The notes beneath the pieces are model-generated. The model saw nothing but the letters and a program-made list of their open reading frames with translations. It did not search any database and was not told the origin of the DNA. This document shows, one piece after another, positions 49,559 through 58,135 of a stretch of 64,000 nt of DNA. Where the stretch lies: contig NZ_CP056032.1 in NCBI RefSeq assembly GCF_013375035.1, positions 5,144,001 to 5,208,000 on the forward strand, read 5' to 3'. Source of the DNA: Spirosoma sp. KUDC1026 (GTDB lineage Bacteria > Bacteroidota > Bacteroidia > Cytophagales > Spirosomataceae). How positions within the stretch are numbered: the stretch's first letter is position 1; each line of letters begins with the position of its first letter. The position numbers were made by a program, and so were the translations under genes.

Positions 49559-52102
49559 ATGACTGATTCATCAACATACTTCCCATTCTCACTTGGTAAT
49601 CAAGCCGAGCAGGAACGCCTACGGTATGCCATCCAGGCAGCCCAGGTAGGTACCTGGCACCTCGACATTGGCCAACAGCAGGTGTGGTGGGATGAGCGTT
49701 GCCAGGAACTCTACGGTTTCCGGGGTGGTGATACGATTGCCTATAGCCAGTTTCTTTCGCTGGTACACGAGGAGGACTGGGAGCGTGTGGACAGGGCATT
49801 GAGGGACGCCTTCGATCCCTCCTCGGCGGGCTACTACGACATGCAGTTTCGCACCACCGGAGCACAGGATGGACAGGTCCGCTGGCTGCACTGCCAGGGC
49901 CGGGCTTATGTCGACGTTGTTGGGGCCGCTTACCGCCTGTCGGGGGTAGCCCGTGACATCACCGTTCAGGTGCAGCTGCATCAACAGCTAGAAGTAAGTA
50001 AGGCTCGCTTTCGCAGTATCGTACTCAACTCTCCTACCCCCACGGTTCTCTTTGTGGGCCGGGAACTGGTTATTGACGCCGTCAACGGACCGATGCTCGA
50101 AATATGGGGTAAGGACGAGTCCGTGATGGGTCAATCGCTTTATCAAGTACTTCCCGAGCTGGTGAACCAGCCATTGCAGGACCTCTTACAGCGCGTTTAT
50201 GATACCGGTGAAGCCTACCACAGTCATGGGCCCAAAACGGGGGTGATGGTGGATCGGCAGTGGCAGGATGCCTGGTTTAACTTTTCCTACAATCCGGTTT
50301 ATACCCAGGACGGCACCCTGATCGGACTCATCAATACGGCTACCGACGTTACCAAGGAGGTGCTGGCGCTCCGGCAACTGCAACGCAGTGAAGTCCGTTT
50401 TCGGGCCTTGATTGAAGAAGCGCCGGTAGCCACCTGTTTGCTGATGGGTCGTGACCTGCGGATCGAGGTAGCTAACGCATCCATCTTGGCCGTTTTCCAA
50501 CAGGGCCAGCAGGTAATCGGTCTGCCCCTGCTCGAAGCGCTGCCCGAATTAAAAAACCAACCGTTCCCGGCTATCCTGCAGGATCTGTTTGATACAGGTG
50601 TGACCTACTCTGCTCAGGGTGCCCGGGCTGACTTGCTGATTGGCGGCTTACCAGGAACCTACTACGTTGATTTCACGGCCAAGCCGTTGTTTAACGAGCC
50701 GGGAGACGTCTACGCTGTTCTGGTCATGGCAACGAACGTTACCCAGCAGGTACTGGCTCAACAGCTCATTCAACGTAGCGAAGCGCAAAAAACCTTTCTG
50801 CTGGAGCTAACTGACCAGCTCCGCGCGTTGAGCAGTCCCACAGCGATCTACCATACCGTTGCCGGTCAACTGGGTACCTATTTAGGCGCTAACCGGGTAA
50901 GCTACGCCCAGCAGCAACGCGACGGGGAAACGATTGTGGTACTGCCTAATTACACCAATGGCGTAGCTGACTGGCAGGGGCAACACTGCTCTACTGAGTA
51001 TGGAAACCTACTGGCGGATCTTCTGGCAGAAGGGAATACCGCTCGCGCTGATGTGGTCAGTGACCCAGCACTCACCGCTGAGCAGAAGGAAGCTCATCGA
51101 GCACTAGGACTAGCTGCCACAGCCAGCAGATCTTTGGTAACCACCACTGGAACTAAGACCGTACTGTTTATCCATTATCAGCAGCCTCATGCCTGGACCG
51201 CTGATGAATTGACATTGCTGGATGAGGTATGCGCCAGACTGATCATTGCTGTTGACCGGGCGGAGGCCGAACAGGCCCTCCTGCAAAGTGAGCAACGCTA
51301 CCGGCTTCTGTCGGAGGAGTTAGAGCATCGGGTGGACCAGCGGACCCAGGAGTTAACGCAGGCTAACGAGGACCTCCGGCGCTCCAATGATAATTTGCAG
51401 CAATTTGCCTACGTGGCCAGTCACGACCTACAGGAGCCCCTGCGCAAGATTCAGCAGTTCGGGGATTTGCTGCTGCAACAACCTACCCAGCCGCTTGATG
51501 AGCAAAGCAGTTACCTGCTTCAACGCATGGTGGATGCCGGTAGCCGCATGTCCAGGCTGGTCAGCGATCTACTGACGTTCTCACGGATCAAAACCCAACA
51601 GGAAACCTTTGACGAGGTGTCGCTGCAGCAGATCATGGCCCGAGTACTGGACACGCTGGATCTGGCTATTGACCAGGCCGGAGCCCAGGTTGAAATCCCC
51701 GTGCTCCCCCGTATAAAAGGGGATGCAACGCAACTAGGCCAGTTGTTTCAAAACCTGTTGAGCAACGCCCTTAAGTTTCGACGAGCAGCGACAGCCCCGC
51801 TTATCGTCATCCGTTGCGAGGTGGTGGCAGCATCCACCTTACCACAGGACGTAGTGCCCTCCCGAATGTCAACTCACTACTATCGGATAGAGGTGATCGA
51901 CAACGGTATTGGTTTTGAGTCAAAGTACAGAGATCGCATCTTTCGGGTGTTTCAGCGACTACATGGTAAGAATGAGTACGCAGGAACAGGCATTGGTCTG
52001 GCCATTTGTCAACGCGTGGTTGAGAATCACGGTGGAGCTATCACGGCAAATAGCGAACCCGGTCTGGGGGCTACCTTCTCGGTATTTTTACCCTTTCAAT
52101 GA
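49559..52102 (+). CDS. PAS/GAF sensor histidine kinase
   Basis: An 847-residue soluble kinase. Order: a PAS_3-type domain (about 20-140), two PAS_4-type domains (about 150-275 and 280-395), a GAF domain (about 400-565), a coiled coil, HisKA with FAYVASHDLQEPLRKIQQF (about 628-646) and HATPase with LLSNALKFR, VIDNGIGFE and GTGIGLAICQRVVENHGG. The last 220 residues are closely similar to those of the kinase at 33043, so the two are paralogues. It lies between the BLUF sensor and two response regulators and probably phosphorylates one of these. Confidence 0.92.
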   Translation: MTDSSTYFPFSLGNQAEQERLRYAIQAAQVGTWHLDIGQQQVWWDERCQELYGFRGGDTIAYSQFLSLVHEEDWERVDRALRDAFDPSSAGYYDMQFRTTGAQDGQVRWLHCQGRAYVDVVGAAYRLSGVARDITVQVQLHQQLEVSKARFRSIVLNSPTPTVLFVGRELVIDAVNGPMLEIWGKDESVMGQSLYQVLPELVNQPLQDLLQRVYDTGEAYHSHGPKTGVMVDRQWQDAWFNFSYNPVYTQDGTLIGLINTATDVTKEVLALRQLQRSEVRFRALIEEAPVATCLLMGRDLRIEVANASILAVFQQGQQVIGLPLLEALPELKNQPFPAILQDLFDTGVTYSAQGARADLLIGGLPGTYYVDFTAKPLFNEPGDVYAVLVMATNVTQQVLAQQLIQRSEAQKTFLLELTDQLRALSSPTAIYHTVAGQLGTYLGANRVSYAQQQRDGETIVVLPNYTNGVADWQGQHCSTEYGNLLADLLAEGNTARADVVSDPALTAEQKEAHRALGLAATASRSLVTTTGTKTVLFIHYQQPHAWTADELTLLDEVCARLIIAVDRAEAEQALLQSEQRYRLLSEELEHRVDQRTQELTQANEDLRRSNDNLQQFAYVASHDLQEPLRKIQQFGDLLLQQPTQPLDEQSSYLLQRMVDAGSRMSRLVSDLLTFSRIKTQQETFDEVSLQQIMARVLDTLDLAIDQAGAQVEIPVLPRIKGDATQLGQLFQNLLSNALKFRRAATAPLIVIRCEVVAASTLPQDVVPSRMSTHYYRIEVIDNGIGFESKYRDRIFRVFQRLHGKNEYAGTGIGLAICQRVVENHGGAITANSEPGLGATFSVFLPFQ

Positions 52103-52431
52103 GAAGATACCAAACAGCGTTTGGCTCCTTTTATAGAGCAGTTAGATACACGTATTCTGACCGATTGATTTTTTCTATCTGTCGACTTCCAGGCGCCATT
52201 TCCCTCGCGTGACGTATCGATTCCCAGGTAATACACTGCCAGGCTGATCAATTGGAAATCAATGAATGCATCCATTGACGAGATCGCTGACTTTACCAGT
52301 AATTGGACATTTTACTCTGATACAGCTTATCAGAGAATCGGCTTGAGCGTGTCCTGAGTACGCCCGTTCGATAAACTTTGGTTACTATTGGCGTCCTCGG
52401 CTGTTAGCCTTCCATACAACCTAAAAGCAAC
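52103..52431. other. 329-base region without gene
   Basis: Lies between the histidine kinase and the first response regulator. I see no coding frame, hairpin with T run, repeat or RNA gene in it. Confidence 0.5.
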
Positions 52432-52866
52432 ATGGAAGTGAATGGACCTATTATCTTTATTGATGACGATGAAGATGATCAACTTTTGCTAACCCCGATT
52501 CTTCATGAGTTAGCCCCGGACAGTACAATACGCTTCTTTTCGGACGGCGAAGCTGCCATCGACTATTTACGAACGACCGAGGAGCGTCCCTTTCTAATTA
52601 TCTCCGAGGTGAGCTTGCACCGTATGACTGGTATCGAGCTTCGACGGCAAATTGAAGATGACCCACAGCTTCGCAAACGAGCCATTCCATTTATCTTCTT
52701 CACGCACCCCATCTATCGTCGGCAGGTAGAGGAAGCTTACAACTTAACGATTCAGGGTTATTTTGAGAAGAAAGAGAGTATAGCCGAAATTAGAACGCAG
52801 TTATCTGCTATCGTTAACTATTGGTCAAGTTGTCTACACCCTAACCGATTCACCGAGGATGACTGA
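52432..52866 (+). CDS. Receiver-domain protein with Asp-to-Glu phospho-site
   Basis: A 144-residue single-domain receiver. The acidic pocket DDDEDD (11-16), Thr91 in FIFFTHP and Lys113 in YFEKKES are kept, but the phospho-acceptor Asp is Glu59 in LIISEVSLHRMTG. Glu at this place mimics the phosphorylated state in many receivers, so the protein may be locked in an active form or work without phosphate. It is followed 101 bases later by a normal receiver. Confidence 0.88.
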   Translation: MEVNGPIIFIDDDEDDQLLLTPILHELAPDSTIRFFSDGEAAIDYLRTTEERPFLIISEVSLHRMTGIELRRQIEDDPQLRKRAIPFIFFTHPIYRRQVEEAYNLTIQGYFEKKESIAEIRTQLSAIVNYWSSCLHPNRFTEDD

Positions 52867-52967
52867 TCGTGCCAGTGGCACTTTTGCTCATTACTTGACG
52901 CCTATACAGGCGGCTAGCGAACCCCTGCCCCTAATGAGGTGTTAGTACCGTGAATCAATAACGCTAC

Positions 52968-53366
52968 ATGAAGCCTCAAACGACTGACTACGTCTTTTTG
53001 GTAGACGATGACGAAGACGACTGCTTTCTAACCCAGCTAGCGCTTGAGCGCGAAGCGCCCCAATATAAGTTTAAGACCATAGGTAACGGTATGGCCTTGA
53101 TCGATGCGCTCAATCAGGCCAGCGTTTTACCCCGGTTGGTGTTACTGGATCTGAATATGCCTATTATGAACGGCCTGGAAGCACTGGAACGAATTCGGCA
53201 GAATGAGCGCTACGCTGATTTGCCGGTGGTTATCCTAACTACTTCCGATCAGGAGAGTGATAAGCAGCAAGCGGCTAAGTTGCAGGCTGACGGTTTTATT
53301 ACTAAACCCTTCACGAGCGAACAGTATCAGCAGGCTATCGCTCCTGTAGTTAAGCAGTGGCTATAA
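52968..53366 (+). CDS. Single-domain response regulator
   Basis: A 132-residue receiver of the Rcp1-like type common with cytoplasmic kinases: acidic residues DDDEDD (13-18), phospho-acceptor Asp61 in LLDLNMPIMNG, Thr91/92 in VVILTTSD and Lys113 in FITKPF. No output domain is present. It is the likely partner of the kinase at 49559 and could relay phosphate to another protein. Confidence 0.93.
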   Translation: MKPQTTDYVFLVDDDEDDCFLTQLALEREAPQYKFKTIGNGMALIDALNQASVLPRLVLLDLNMPIMNGLEALERIRQNERYADLPVVILTTSDQESDKQQAAKLQADGFITKPFTSEQYQQAIAPVVKQWL

Positions 53367-53410
53367 AAGCGAACCGAAGAGAGTAACCCGTTAAATGCCG
53401 CAAATTCAGT

Positions 53411-53554
53411 ATGCTTGCTGCTTCGGCGAGCAAACCTATTGAGGGGCAAAAAGTACACTGGACGTTGAAGGCGTATAACATCATCATTAAGCCGCTGGAA
53501 ACGTTCTTTCCGGAGGTGAGTCTTACAGCGCGGATCAGTCTCAATACTCAGTAA
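53411..53554 (+). other. Short 47-codon open frame, possible gene remnant
   Basis: ATG 53411 to TAA 53552-53554 codes for a peptide with protein-like content (KVHWTLKAYNIIIKPLETFF). The frame is also open for 8 codons before the ATG. No family is recognised and the terminator hairpin starts at its stop codon. It may be the end of a decayed gene. Confidence 0.25.
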
Positions 53555-53593
53555 ACCAAGAGTCGACTAAATTCTTTAGTCGACTCTTGGTTT
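53553..53593. terminator. Long hairpin, probably bidirectional terminator
   Basis: Perfect 19-bp stem (53553-53571 with 53575-53593) with a 3-base loop, A run left and T run right. It lies between the response regulator side and the convergent gene at 53649. Confidence 0.85.
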
Positions 53594-53648
53594 AATCACT
53601 TAGGAACTACCTACTAATAAAATACTGACTGTCAGAAAATCAGCCAGG

Positions 53649-54023
53649 CTATTTAGACGTAGTCGATTTCATTTTTGTGGTTTTGCTCTGCTTGCTACTC
53701 CGGTTCATGGACCCTCCCTGGGTAGGCATGCTGCCATCGGTCTTCATCGTGTTTCCGTTGCTTGAAGACGAGTTGCTATTCATCGAGCCAGATTGACCTT
53801 TGCCCATCTGTGTGTTGTTCATCGAGCCGGAGTTGGTAGTACCCGAGCTCATGGTTGATCTTGAACTGCGATTGTTAGTCGAAGTCCCGTTTTGCATAGT
53901 CGAAGAACTTGTAGTTCTGCTCGAGTTACTGCCACTGTTGGTAGAGCCCGTTGTTGTTTGCGCCTGAGCGCTGAAGGTGGCGATACCAACCAGCATCGTT
54001 CCCAGCATGATTACTTTTTTCAT
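53649..54023 (-). CDS. Secreted Ser/Thr/Asn/Gly-rich low-complexity protein
   Basis: A 124-residue exported protein: signal peptide MKKVIMLGTMLVGIATFSAQA, then about 100 residues made almost only of Ser, Thr, Asn, Gly and Met with a basic Lys-rich end (KQSKTTKMKSTTSK). No Cys and no fold is expected. Similar short low-complexity proteins occur in Bacteroidota, often under stress control, but no function is known. It stands alone. Confidence 0.65.
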   Translation of the reverse strand: MKKVIMLGTMLVGIATFSAQAQTTTGSTNSGSNSSRTTSSSTMQNGTSTNNRSSRSTMSSGTTNSGSMNNTQMGKGQSGSMNSNSSSSNGNTMKTDGSMPTQGGSMNRSSKQSKTTKMKSTTSK

Positions 54024-54418
54024 GACTTTGAGTTATTTGTTAAGAGGTTAGGATAGTCTAACCAGCACCATAACTCGGTGTCTATCTATAAGGGTTTTAG
54101 ATTCAGCCAGTTTAACAGTAAATTAATTGGTAACGGTCGCCGAGTGCCAACGAACAGCAGTTCGGCTTCTGGTCAGTCTATTTATTATCAACGCCATATT
54201 GCCTGAGTGGTTGGTATTCATCCTGCCAGGAGGCAGGACTGCGATTGACAGTAAAATTTCTGATTTTACCAGTATGCAGACGACGTTCAGAGGCTATTAA
54301 GATTACTCTGACTATCTTAAAGAGCTACACAAAACCATGTGTAACTTTCAGACTGTTTTAGGAGCAGCGAAAGCTCTTGTCGTTTCCTAACTATACATAC
54401 CCTAAAACCACCTCAACG
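54024..54418. other. Region without gene before the tRNA cluster
   Basis: Nearly 400 bases with no convincing coding frame, repeat or RNA structure that I can recognise. The left part must hold the promoter of the gene ending at 54023. Confidence 0.4.
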
Positions 54419-54458
54419 AATAAAGGGTTACGTCTAAACCAAGACGTAACCCTTTATT
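54419..54458 (-). terminator. Terminator of the tRNA-Arg transcript
   Basis: Perfect 17-bp stem (54419-54435 with 54442-54458), 6-base loop, 9 bases behind the mature 3' end of tRNA-Arg. Confidence 0.85.
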
Positions 54459-54466
54459 AATCAGTG

Positions 54467-54763
54467 TGATCCCGAAGCGATTCGAACGCTTGACCGTCTG
54501 CTTAGCGTACCAACTACAGTTTTCACTGCTGCATGAATTATTTTATGCATTCGTGGTCTGGACTATGTCTTCACCGTATTTCCGGTAACCAGAAACGTAG
54601 GTGGTTGCCGTCTAGTCTCTACACCTTCCCAACAGAAACTGGGCTTGGCTCGGCGTTGTCATGTGAAAGAGTTCGCCGACTTTGACAACATCCCATAGGC
54701 AGTTTCCCATCCTATGGCTCCTAACTTAAAGGCAGATGCTCTATCCAGCTGAGCTACGGGACC
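54467..54763 (-). tRNA. tRNA-Arg(UCU) interrupted by a group I intron
   Basis: The 5' exon is 54763-54729 (35 bases) and the 3' exon 54505-54467 (39 bases). Joined they make a 74-base tRNA: acceptor GGTCCCG with CGGGATC plus A73, D-arm GCTC...GAGC, anticodon stem TCTGC with GCAGA, loop CTTCTAA with anticodon UCU, variable CGGTC, T-arm with TTCGAAT. CCA is not encoded. The intron splits the anticodon between U34 and C35. Without splicing the tRNA cannot decode AGA/AGG, so removal of the intron is required unless another tRNA-Arg copy exists. Confidence 0.93.
54506..54728 (-). ncRNA. Group I self-splicing intron (IC3-like) in tRNA-Arg
   Basis: A 223-base intron. The 5' exon ends in U, the intron ends in G (54506), as group I introns need. 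A GAGCC guide near the 5' end can pair with the exon CCUU through a U-G pair (P1). Core elements in order on the minus strand: ATGGGAAACTGCC (P; about 54711-54699), CGAGCCAAGCCC (Q; about 54652-54641), GTAGAGACTAGACGGC (R/P7; about 54622-54607) and GAAGACATAGTCC (S; 54572-54560). Q and R are very close to those of the cyanobacterial tRNA-Leu(UAA) intron. No homing endonuclease is encoded. Confidence 0.92.
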
Positions 54764-54778
54764 ATTCCTTTAAATTAC

Positions 54779-54814
54779 AAAACCGTCAAATCAAAAAGTA
54801 GACTTGACGGTTTT
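54779..54814 (-). terminator. Terminator of the tRNA-Pro transcript
   Basis: Perfect 11-bp stem (54779-54789 with 54804-54814), 14-base loop, T-rich behind on the minus strand. It separates tRNA-Pro from tRNA-Arg. Confidence 0.7.
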
Positions 54815-54818
54815 GATG

Positions 54819-54892
54819 TCGGGGTGGCAGGATTCGAACCTACGACCTCCTGCTCCCAAAGCAGGCGCGATACCGGGCTACGCTACACCCCG
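54819..54892 (-). tRNA. tRNA-Pro(UGG)
   Basis: A 74-base tRNA: acceptor CGGGGTG with CACCCCG plus A73, D-arm with AGCGTAGCCCGGTATCGCG, anticodon stem CCTGC with GCAGG, loop TTTGGGA giving anticodon UGG, T-arm with TTCGAAT. C1-G72 is the tRNA-Pro identity pair. CCA is not encoded. Confidence 0.97.
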
Positions 54893-54969
54893 AATTTTGT
54901 GAGTGCAAAGGTAATCATTTTTTTTGATATTCCTAATGACTCATGAAAAACTTTTTTCAAGTTTCCCGG

Positions 54970-55056
54970 CGGAGAGAGAGGGATTCGAACCCTCGGTACC
55001 GTTACCAGTACGACAGTTTAGCAAACTGTTCCTTTCGGCCTCTCAGGCATCTCTCC
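54970..55056 (-). tRNA. tRNA-Ser(GCU)
   Basis: An 87-base class II tRNA: acceptor GGAGAGA with TCTCTCC plus G73, anticodon stem ACAGT with ACTGT, loop TTGCTAA giving anticodon GCU, a long variable arm (GTACTGGTAACGGTAC region) and T-arm with TTCGAAT. CCA is not encoded. Confidence 0.97.
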
Positions 55057-55151
55057 AGATCAATAGCCCGCTTCCGGACGACTGGGACACAAAGATAGGG
55101 CGATTCATCGTTTTCGTCAAGAGGTAAGTTCTAAAATCTTTTTCGAAGCCG

Positions 55152-55159
55152 TATTTTTG
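55152..55159 (+). promoter_or_regulatory. Candidate -7 element of the bat genes
   Basis: TATTTTTG matches TAnnTTTG and lies 62 bases before the batB start codon. A T-rich block lies at the -33 distance. Confidence 0.35.
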
Positions 55160-55221
55160 CCCCGGCAACGCATCGCGCCAGGATCAGCATCTGGTTCTGT
55201 CTCAGTCTGGTTAGCATTTGT

Positions 55222-56184
55222 ATGAACTGGCTTTATCAATTTTCAACCACCGAATTTATTTTTATTGGCCTTTTCCTGCTGCTCTACGTACTGTATATAG
55301 CACGCGTTTTCTGGGTGGCCCGGCAGCTCAATACGTCGGCCTGGGGCGTAGTCCCTAAATTTTTTCTGCGGGGCAGCTACCTGGTCCTTTTGCTTATCGC
55401 GCTGTTAGGTCCGTCCTTCGGAGAAGCCAGCGAAAAACTCGACACCACCGCCCGCGATGTCTTTATGATCGTGGACGTATCGCGGTCAATGGCCGCCAAT
55501 GACGTAGTACCCACCCGGCTCGAACGGGTTAAGTATGACGTGCAGCAACTAAGTGATACGTTGCTTGCCGACCGGTTTGGGCTAATCCTAACCGCGACGG
55601 AGCCCTTTGTGCTGTCGCCCCTCACGGCTGATCATAGTGCACTCAAACAGTTTGTTCAGCATATTCAGCCTAACCCAGCCTCGTCGGGGGGAACGGACCT
55701 GTGCAGTGCCATTGCGCTGGCCCGGCAGAAGTTCGTCACTGACTCCACGACCCGGCAGAGCACCAAAGCACTCATCCTGTTCAGTGATGGCGAAAACTTT
55801 GGCCCCTGCGAACGTACCGAATTGAATCGTCTGCGGCAGGATAATATTCCGCTGATAACGGTGGGGGTCGGCACCGACGCTGGTGCGTCGATTCGGGATG
55901 GGCTCGATTTCGTCCGGGACGACGACAATCAGGTTGTACACAGCCATCTGAACCGCTCTTTTCTGCAGAACCTGGCGCGCGACAGCCGGGGACGTTACCT
56001 TGAAGCGGATGCCGACGGGCGTTACGTCTATGAGCTGGCCAGTGTACTACGCTCCCTACAAGGGCCGTTTACCAACCAACAGGAGATCGCTATTTCGACG
56101 AATAAATACTATTATTTTCTCTTGATCGCGCTGGGTCTGATCATAATCGACCTTTTGGTTACCTTCCGGACGTTCCGATTGTGA
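55222..56184 (+). CDS. batB: BatB-like VWA-domain membrane protein
   Basis: A 320-residue protein of the Bacteroides aerotolerance (Bat) group. Two N-terminal membrane helices (about 12-30 and 50-65) precede a von Willebrand A domain (about 78-280) with the metal site DVSRSMAAND (DxSxS), TDLCSAIALARQ and FSDGEN. A C-terminal helix (YYYFLLIALGLIIIDLLV) follows. Bat proteins are linked to MoxR ATPases and envelope stress; no moxR or batA gene is in the window. It precedes batC by 52 bases. Confidence 0.85.
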   Translation: MNWLYQFSTTEFIFIGLFLLLYVLYIARVFWVARQLNTSAWGVVPKFFLRGSYLVLLLIALLGPSFGEASEKLDTTARDVFMIVDVSRSMAANDVVPTRLERVKYDVQQLSDTLLADRFGLILTATEPFVLSPLTADHSALKQFVQHIQPNPASSGGTDLCSAIALARQKFVTDSTTRQSTKALILFSDGENFGPCERTELNRLRQDNIPLITVGVGTDAGASIRDGLDFVRDDDNQVVHSHLNRSFLQNLARDSRGRYLEADADGRYVYELASVLRSLQGPFTNQQEIAISTNKYYYFLLIALGLIIIDLLVTFRTFRL

Positions 56185-56236
56185 GCGCTTCTCAGCGATT
56201 CCGCTTAATTTTGACGACTTGTCCGTTTATGTGTGT

Positions 56237-56929
56237 ATGATTTATCTGTTCATCGCTGCCTGGTCCTGGTTAACAAACCCACTGTTATCGAACCAGATTT
56301 CGCGCAATAACCAGGCACGGCAACAGGCGCAGAAAGCCTATGATGCGGGCTACTATCAGGAAGCGTTAACGCTATACACCTCGCTGATCCGGACAACGAC
56401 TCTCGATCCGGCGGTGCGGCTCAATATGGGTCATACGTATTTCCAGCTGAAGCAGTACCACAAGGCCCGGCCCCAATACGAGGCTTTACTGCGTTCGGCT
56501 AAAACGGGGTTACGTTCTGTGGCGGCTACCCAGCTCGGTGTTATTGCCTGCATTCAGGAGGATAGTGCTACGGCGTTGATTCTGTTTCAGCAGGCTCTGC
56601 TCGAAGATGCCAACAATGAACCGGCGCGCTATAACTTTGAACTGGTAAAGAAGACGTTTTCCGGAAAAGGGCTAGCCGGGAAACCCAGACAGCAGCCCGC
56701 CAGCCGGCAGCAGCAACAGGCCAGTTCGACCCAGTCGATGAGTCAGCAGCAGGTCGAACGATCCGACGAGCAGGATGAGTTGTTACGTCGGTTTCAGCGG
56801 CTGAACCTGAGCGAAGCCCAGGCTCTGCAACTCCTTGACGCCATGCAGAACGACGACCTGCCTTACGCCCTGACGCGTTCGGCCCGGCCCGCAACAACCA
56901 CCTCCCCGGCGGGTCAGAACCGCTGGTAG
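56237..56929 (+). CDS. batC: BatC-like TPR protein
   Basis: A 230-residue protein with an N-terminal hydrophobic segment (MIYLFIAAWSWL) and about three tetratricopeptide repeats (residues about 30-140): AYDAGYYQEALTLYTSLIR, RLNMGHTYFQLKQYHKARPQYEALL and EDSATALILFQQALLEDANN. A Gln/Ser-rich linker and a helical end (RFQRLNLSEAQALQLLDAMQ) follow. This layout and its place behind batB fit BatC. TTG 56219 is an alternative, less likely start. Confidence 0.8.
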   Translation: MIYLFIAAWSWLTNPLLSNQISRNNQARQQAQKAYDAGYYQEALTLYTSLIRTTTLDPAVRLNMGHTYFQLKQYHKARPQYEALLRSAKTGLRSVAATQLGVIACIQEDSATALILFQQALLEDANNEPARYNFELVKKTFSGKGLAGKPRQQPASRQQQQASSTQSMSQQQVERSDEQDELLRRFQRLNLSEAQALQLLDAMQNDDLPYALTRSARPATTTSPAGQNRW

Positions 56930-56948
56930 ACTCAACGACAGAAAGATT

Positions 56949-58124
56949 ATGAATGAAGTTGTCATTGTTTCGGCCGTCAGAACTCCCATCGGAAGTTTCG
57001 GGGGCGCCCTGTCTCCCCTCTCCGCCATTGATCTGGGAGCCTTTGCCATTCGCGGGGCGTTGAATCGGGCGGGGGTTCAACCAGAGCAGGTTCAGGAACT
57101 CTATATGGGTAATGTTGTGTCGGCCAATCTTGGTCAGGCCCCCGCCCGGCAGGCCGCCCTCAAAGCGGGTTTGCCGGTTACCATTCCCTGCACGACGATC
57201 AATAAAGTTTGCGCGTCGGGTGCCAAAGCGATCATGCTGGCGGCTCAGACAATCCAGTTGGGGCAGGCCGACGTAATTGTGGCCGGGGGCATGGAAAGCA
57301 TGTCGAACGTACCGTATTACGTACCCCAGGCTCGTTTCGGTTATAAATACGGCAATGCTGAACTGGTTGACGGACTCGCTCGTGATGGCCTCGTTGATGT
57401 CTACGATCAGTGCGCAATGGGTGTATTTGCCGATCGTACCGCTCTGGAATATGGTATCAGCCGCGAAACGCAGGATGCCTTTACGGTCCAGTCCTACCGA
57501 CGCGCCGAAGCCAGTACGCAGTCGGGCCAGTTTGGTGCAGAAATTGTGCCGGTCGACGTAGTCGGTCGTAAGGGAACTGTTACGGTGAGCGAGGACGAAG
57601 AATACACAAACGTGGTGTATGATAAGGTACCAAAACTCAAACCCGCTTTTTCGAGCGATGGTACCGTAACGGCCGCCAGTTCGTCGCCCATCAGCGATGG
57701 CGCGTCGGCGCTGGTGCTGATGAGTCGCCGGAAATCCGACGAACTGGGGCTGAAACCGCTGGCCCGGATTCTGGCCTATGCCGACGCCGAGCAGGAACCG
57801 CAGTGGTTCACAACGACCCCGGCGAAAGCCGTACCGCTGGCGCTGGCACGGGTGGGTTTGACGCTAGCCGACATTGATTTTTTTGAAGTAAACGAAGCTT
57901 TTGCCGTCGTGCCGCTGGCATTCAGTCATATCCTGAACGTACCGCAGGAGAAACTAAACGTTCTGGGCGGGGCCGTGGCGCTGGGGCATCCGCTGGGTGC
58001 TTCCGGAGCCCGGATTGTAACCACACTCACAACCGTATTGAGTCAACACAACGCCCGCTATGGTGTAGCAGGGATCTGCAATGGTGGCGGAGGTGCGTCG
58101 GCCATTGTCATTGAAAAACTATAA
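56949..58124 (+). CDS. Acetyl-CoA C-acetyltransferase (thiolase)
   Basis: A 391-residue thiolase that joins or splits acetyl-CoA units. The nucleophile Cys88 lies in [13 protein letters not shown], and the C-terminal active residues in [13 protein letters not shown] (His) and [10 protein letters not shown] (Cys). [18 protein letters not shown] is another family signature. The short length and single domain favour the biosynthetic acetoacetyl-CoA type, but use in beta-oxidation cannot be excluded. It starts 19 bases behind batC and ends 11 bases before purC. Confidence 0.93.
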   Translation: MNEVVIVSAVRTPIGSFGGALSPLSAIDLGAFAIRGALNRAGVQPEQVQELYMGNVVSANLGQAPARQAALKAGLPVTIPCTTINKVCASGAKAIMLAAQTIQLGQADVIVAGGMESMSNVPYYVPQARFGYKYGNAELVDGLARDGLVDVYDQCAMGVFADRTALEYGISRETQDAFTVQSYRRAEASTQSGQFGAEIVPVDVVGRKGTVTVSEDEEYTNVVYDKVPKLKPAFSSDGTVTAASSSPISDGASALVLMSRRKSDELGLKPLARILAYADAEQEPQWFTTTPAKAVPLALARVGLTLADIDFFEVNEAFAVVPLAFSHILNVPQEKLNVLGGAVALGHPLGASGARIVTTLTTVLSQHNARYGVAGICNGGGGASAIVIEKL

Positions 58125-58135
58125 CCTCTTTACTC

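Noticed and set aside
54480-54730. A pseudo-tRNA or two tRNA halves from genome rearrangement
   Set aside because: The exons pair perfectly in acceptor and anticodon stems and the insert has group I core elements and correct splice-site bases, so a functional intron explains it better.
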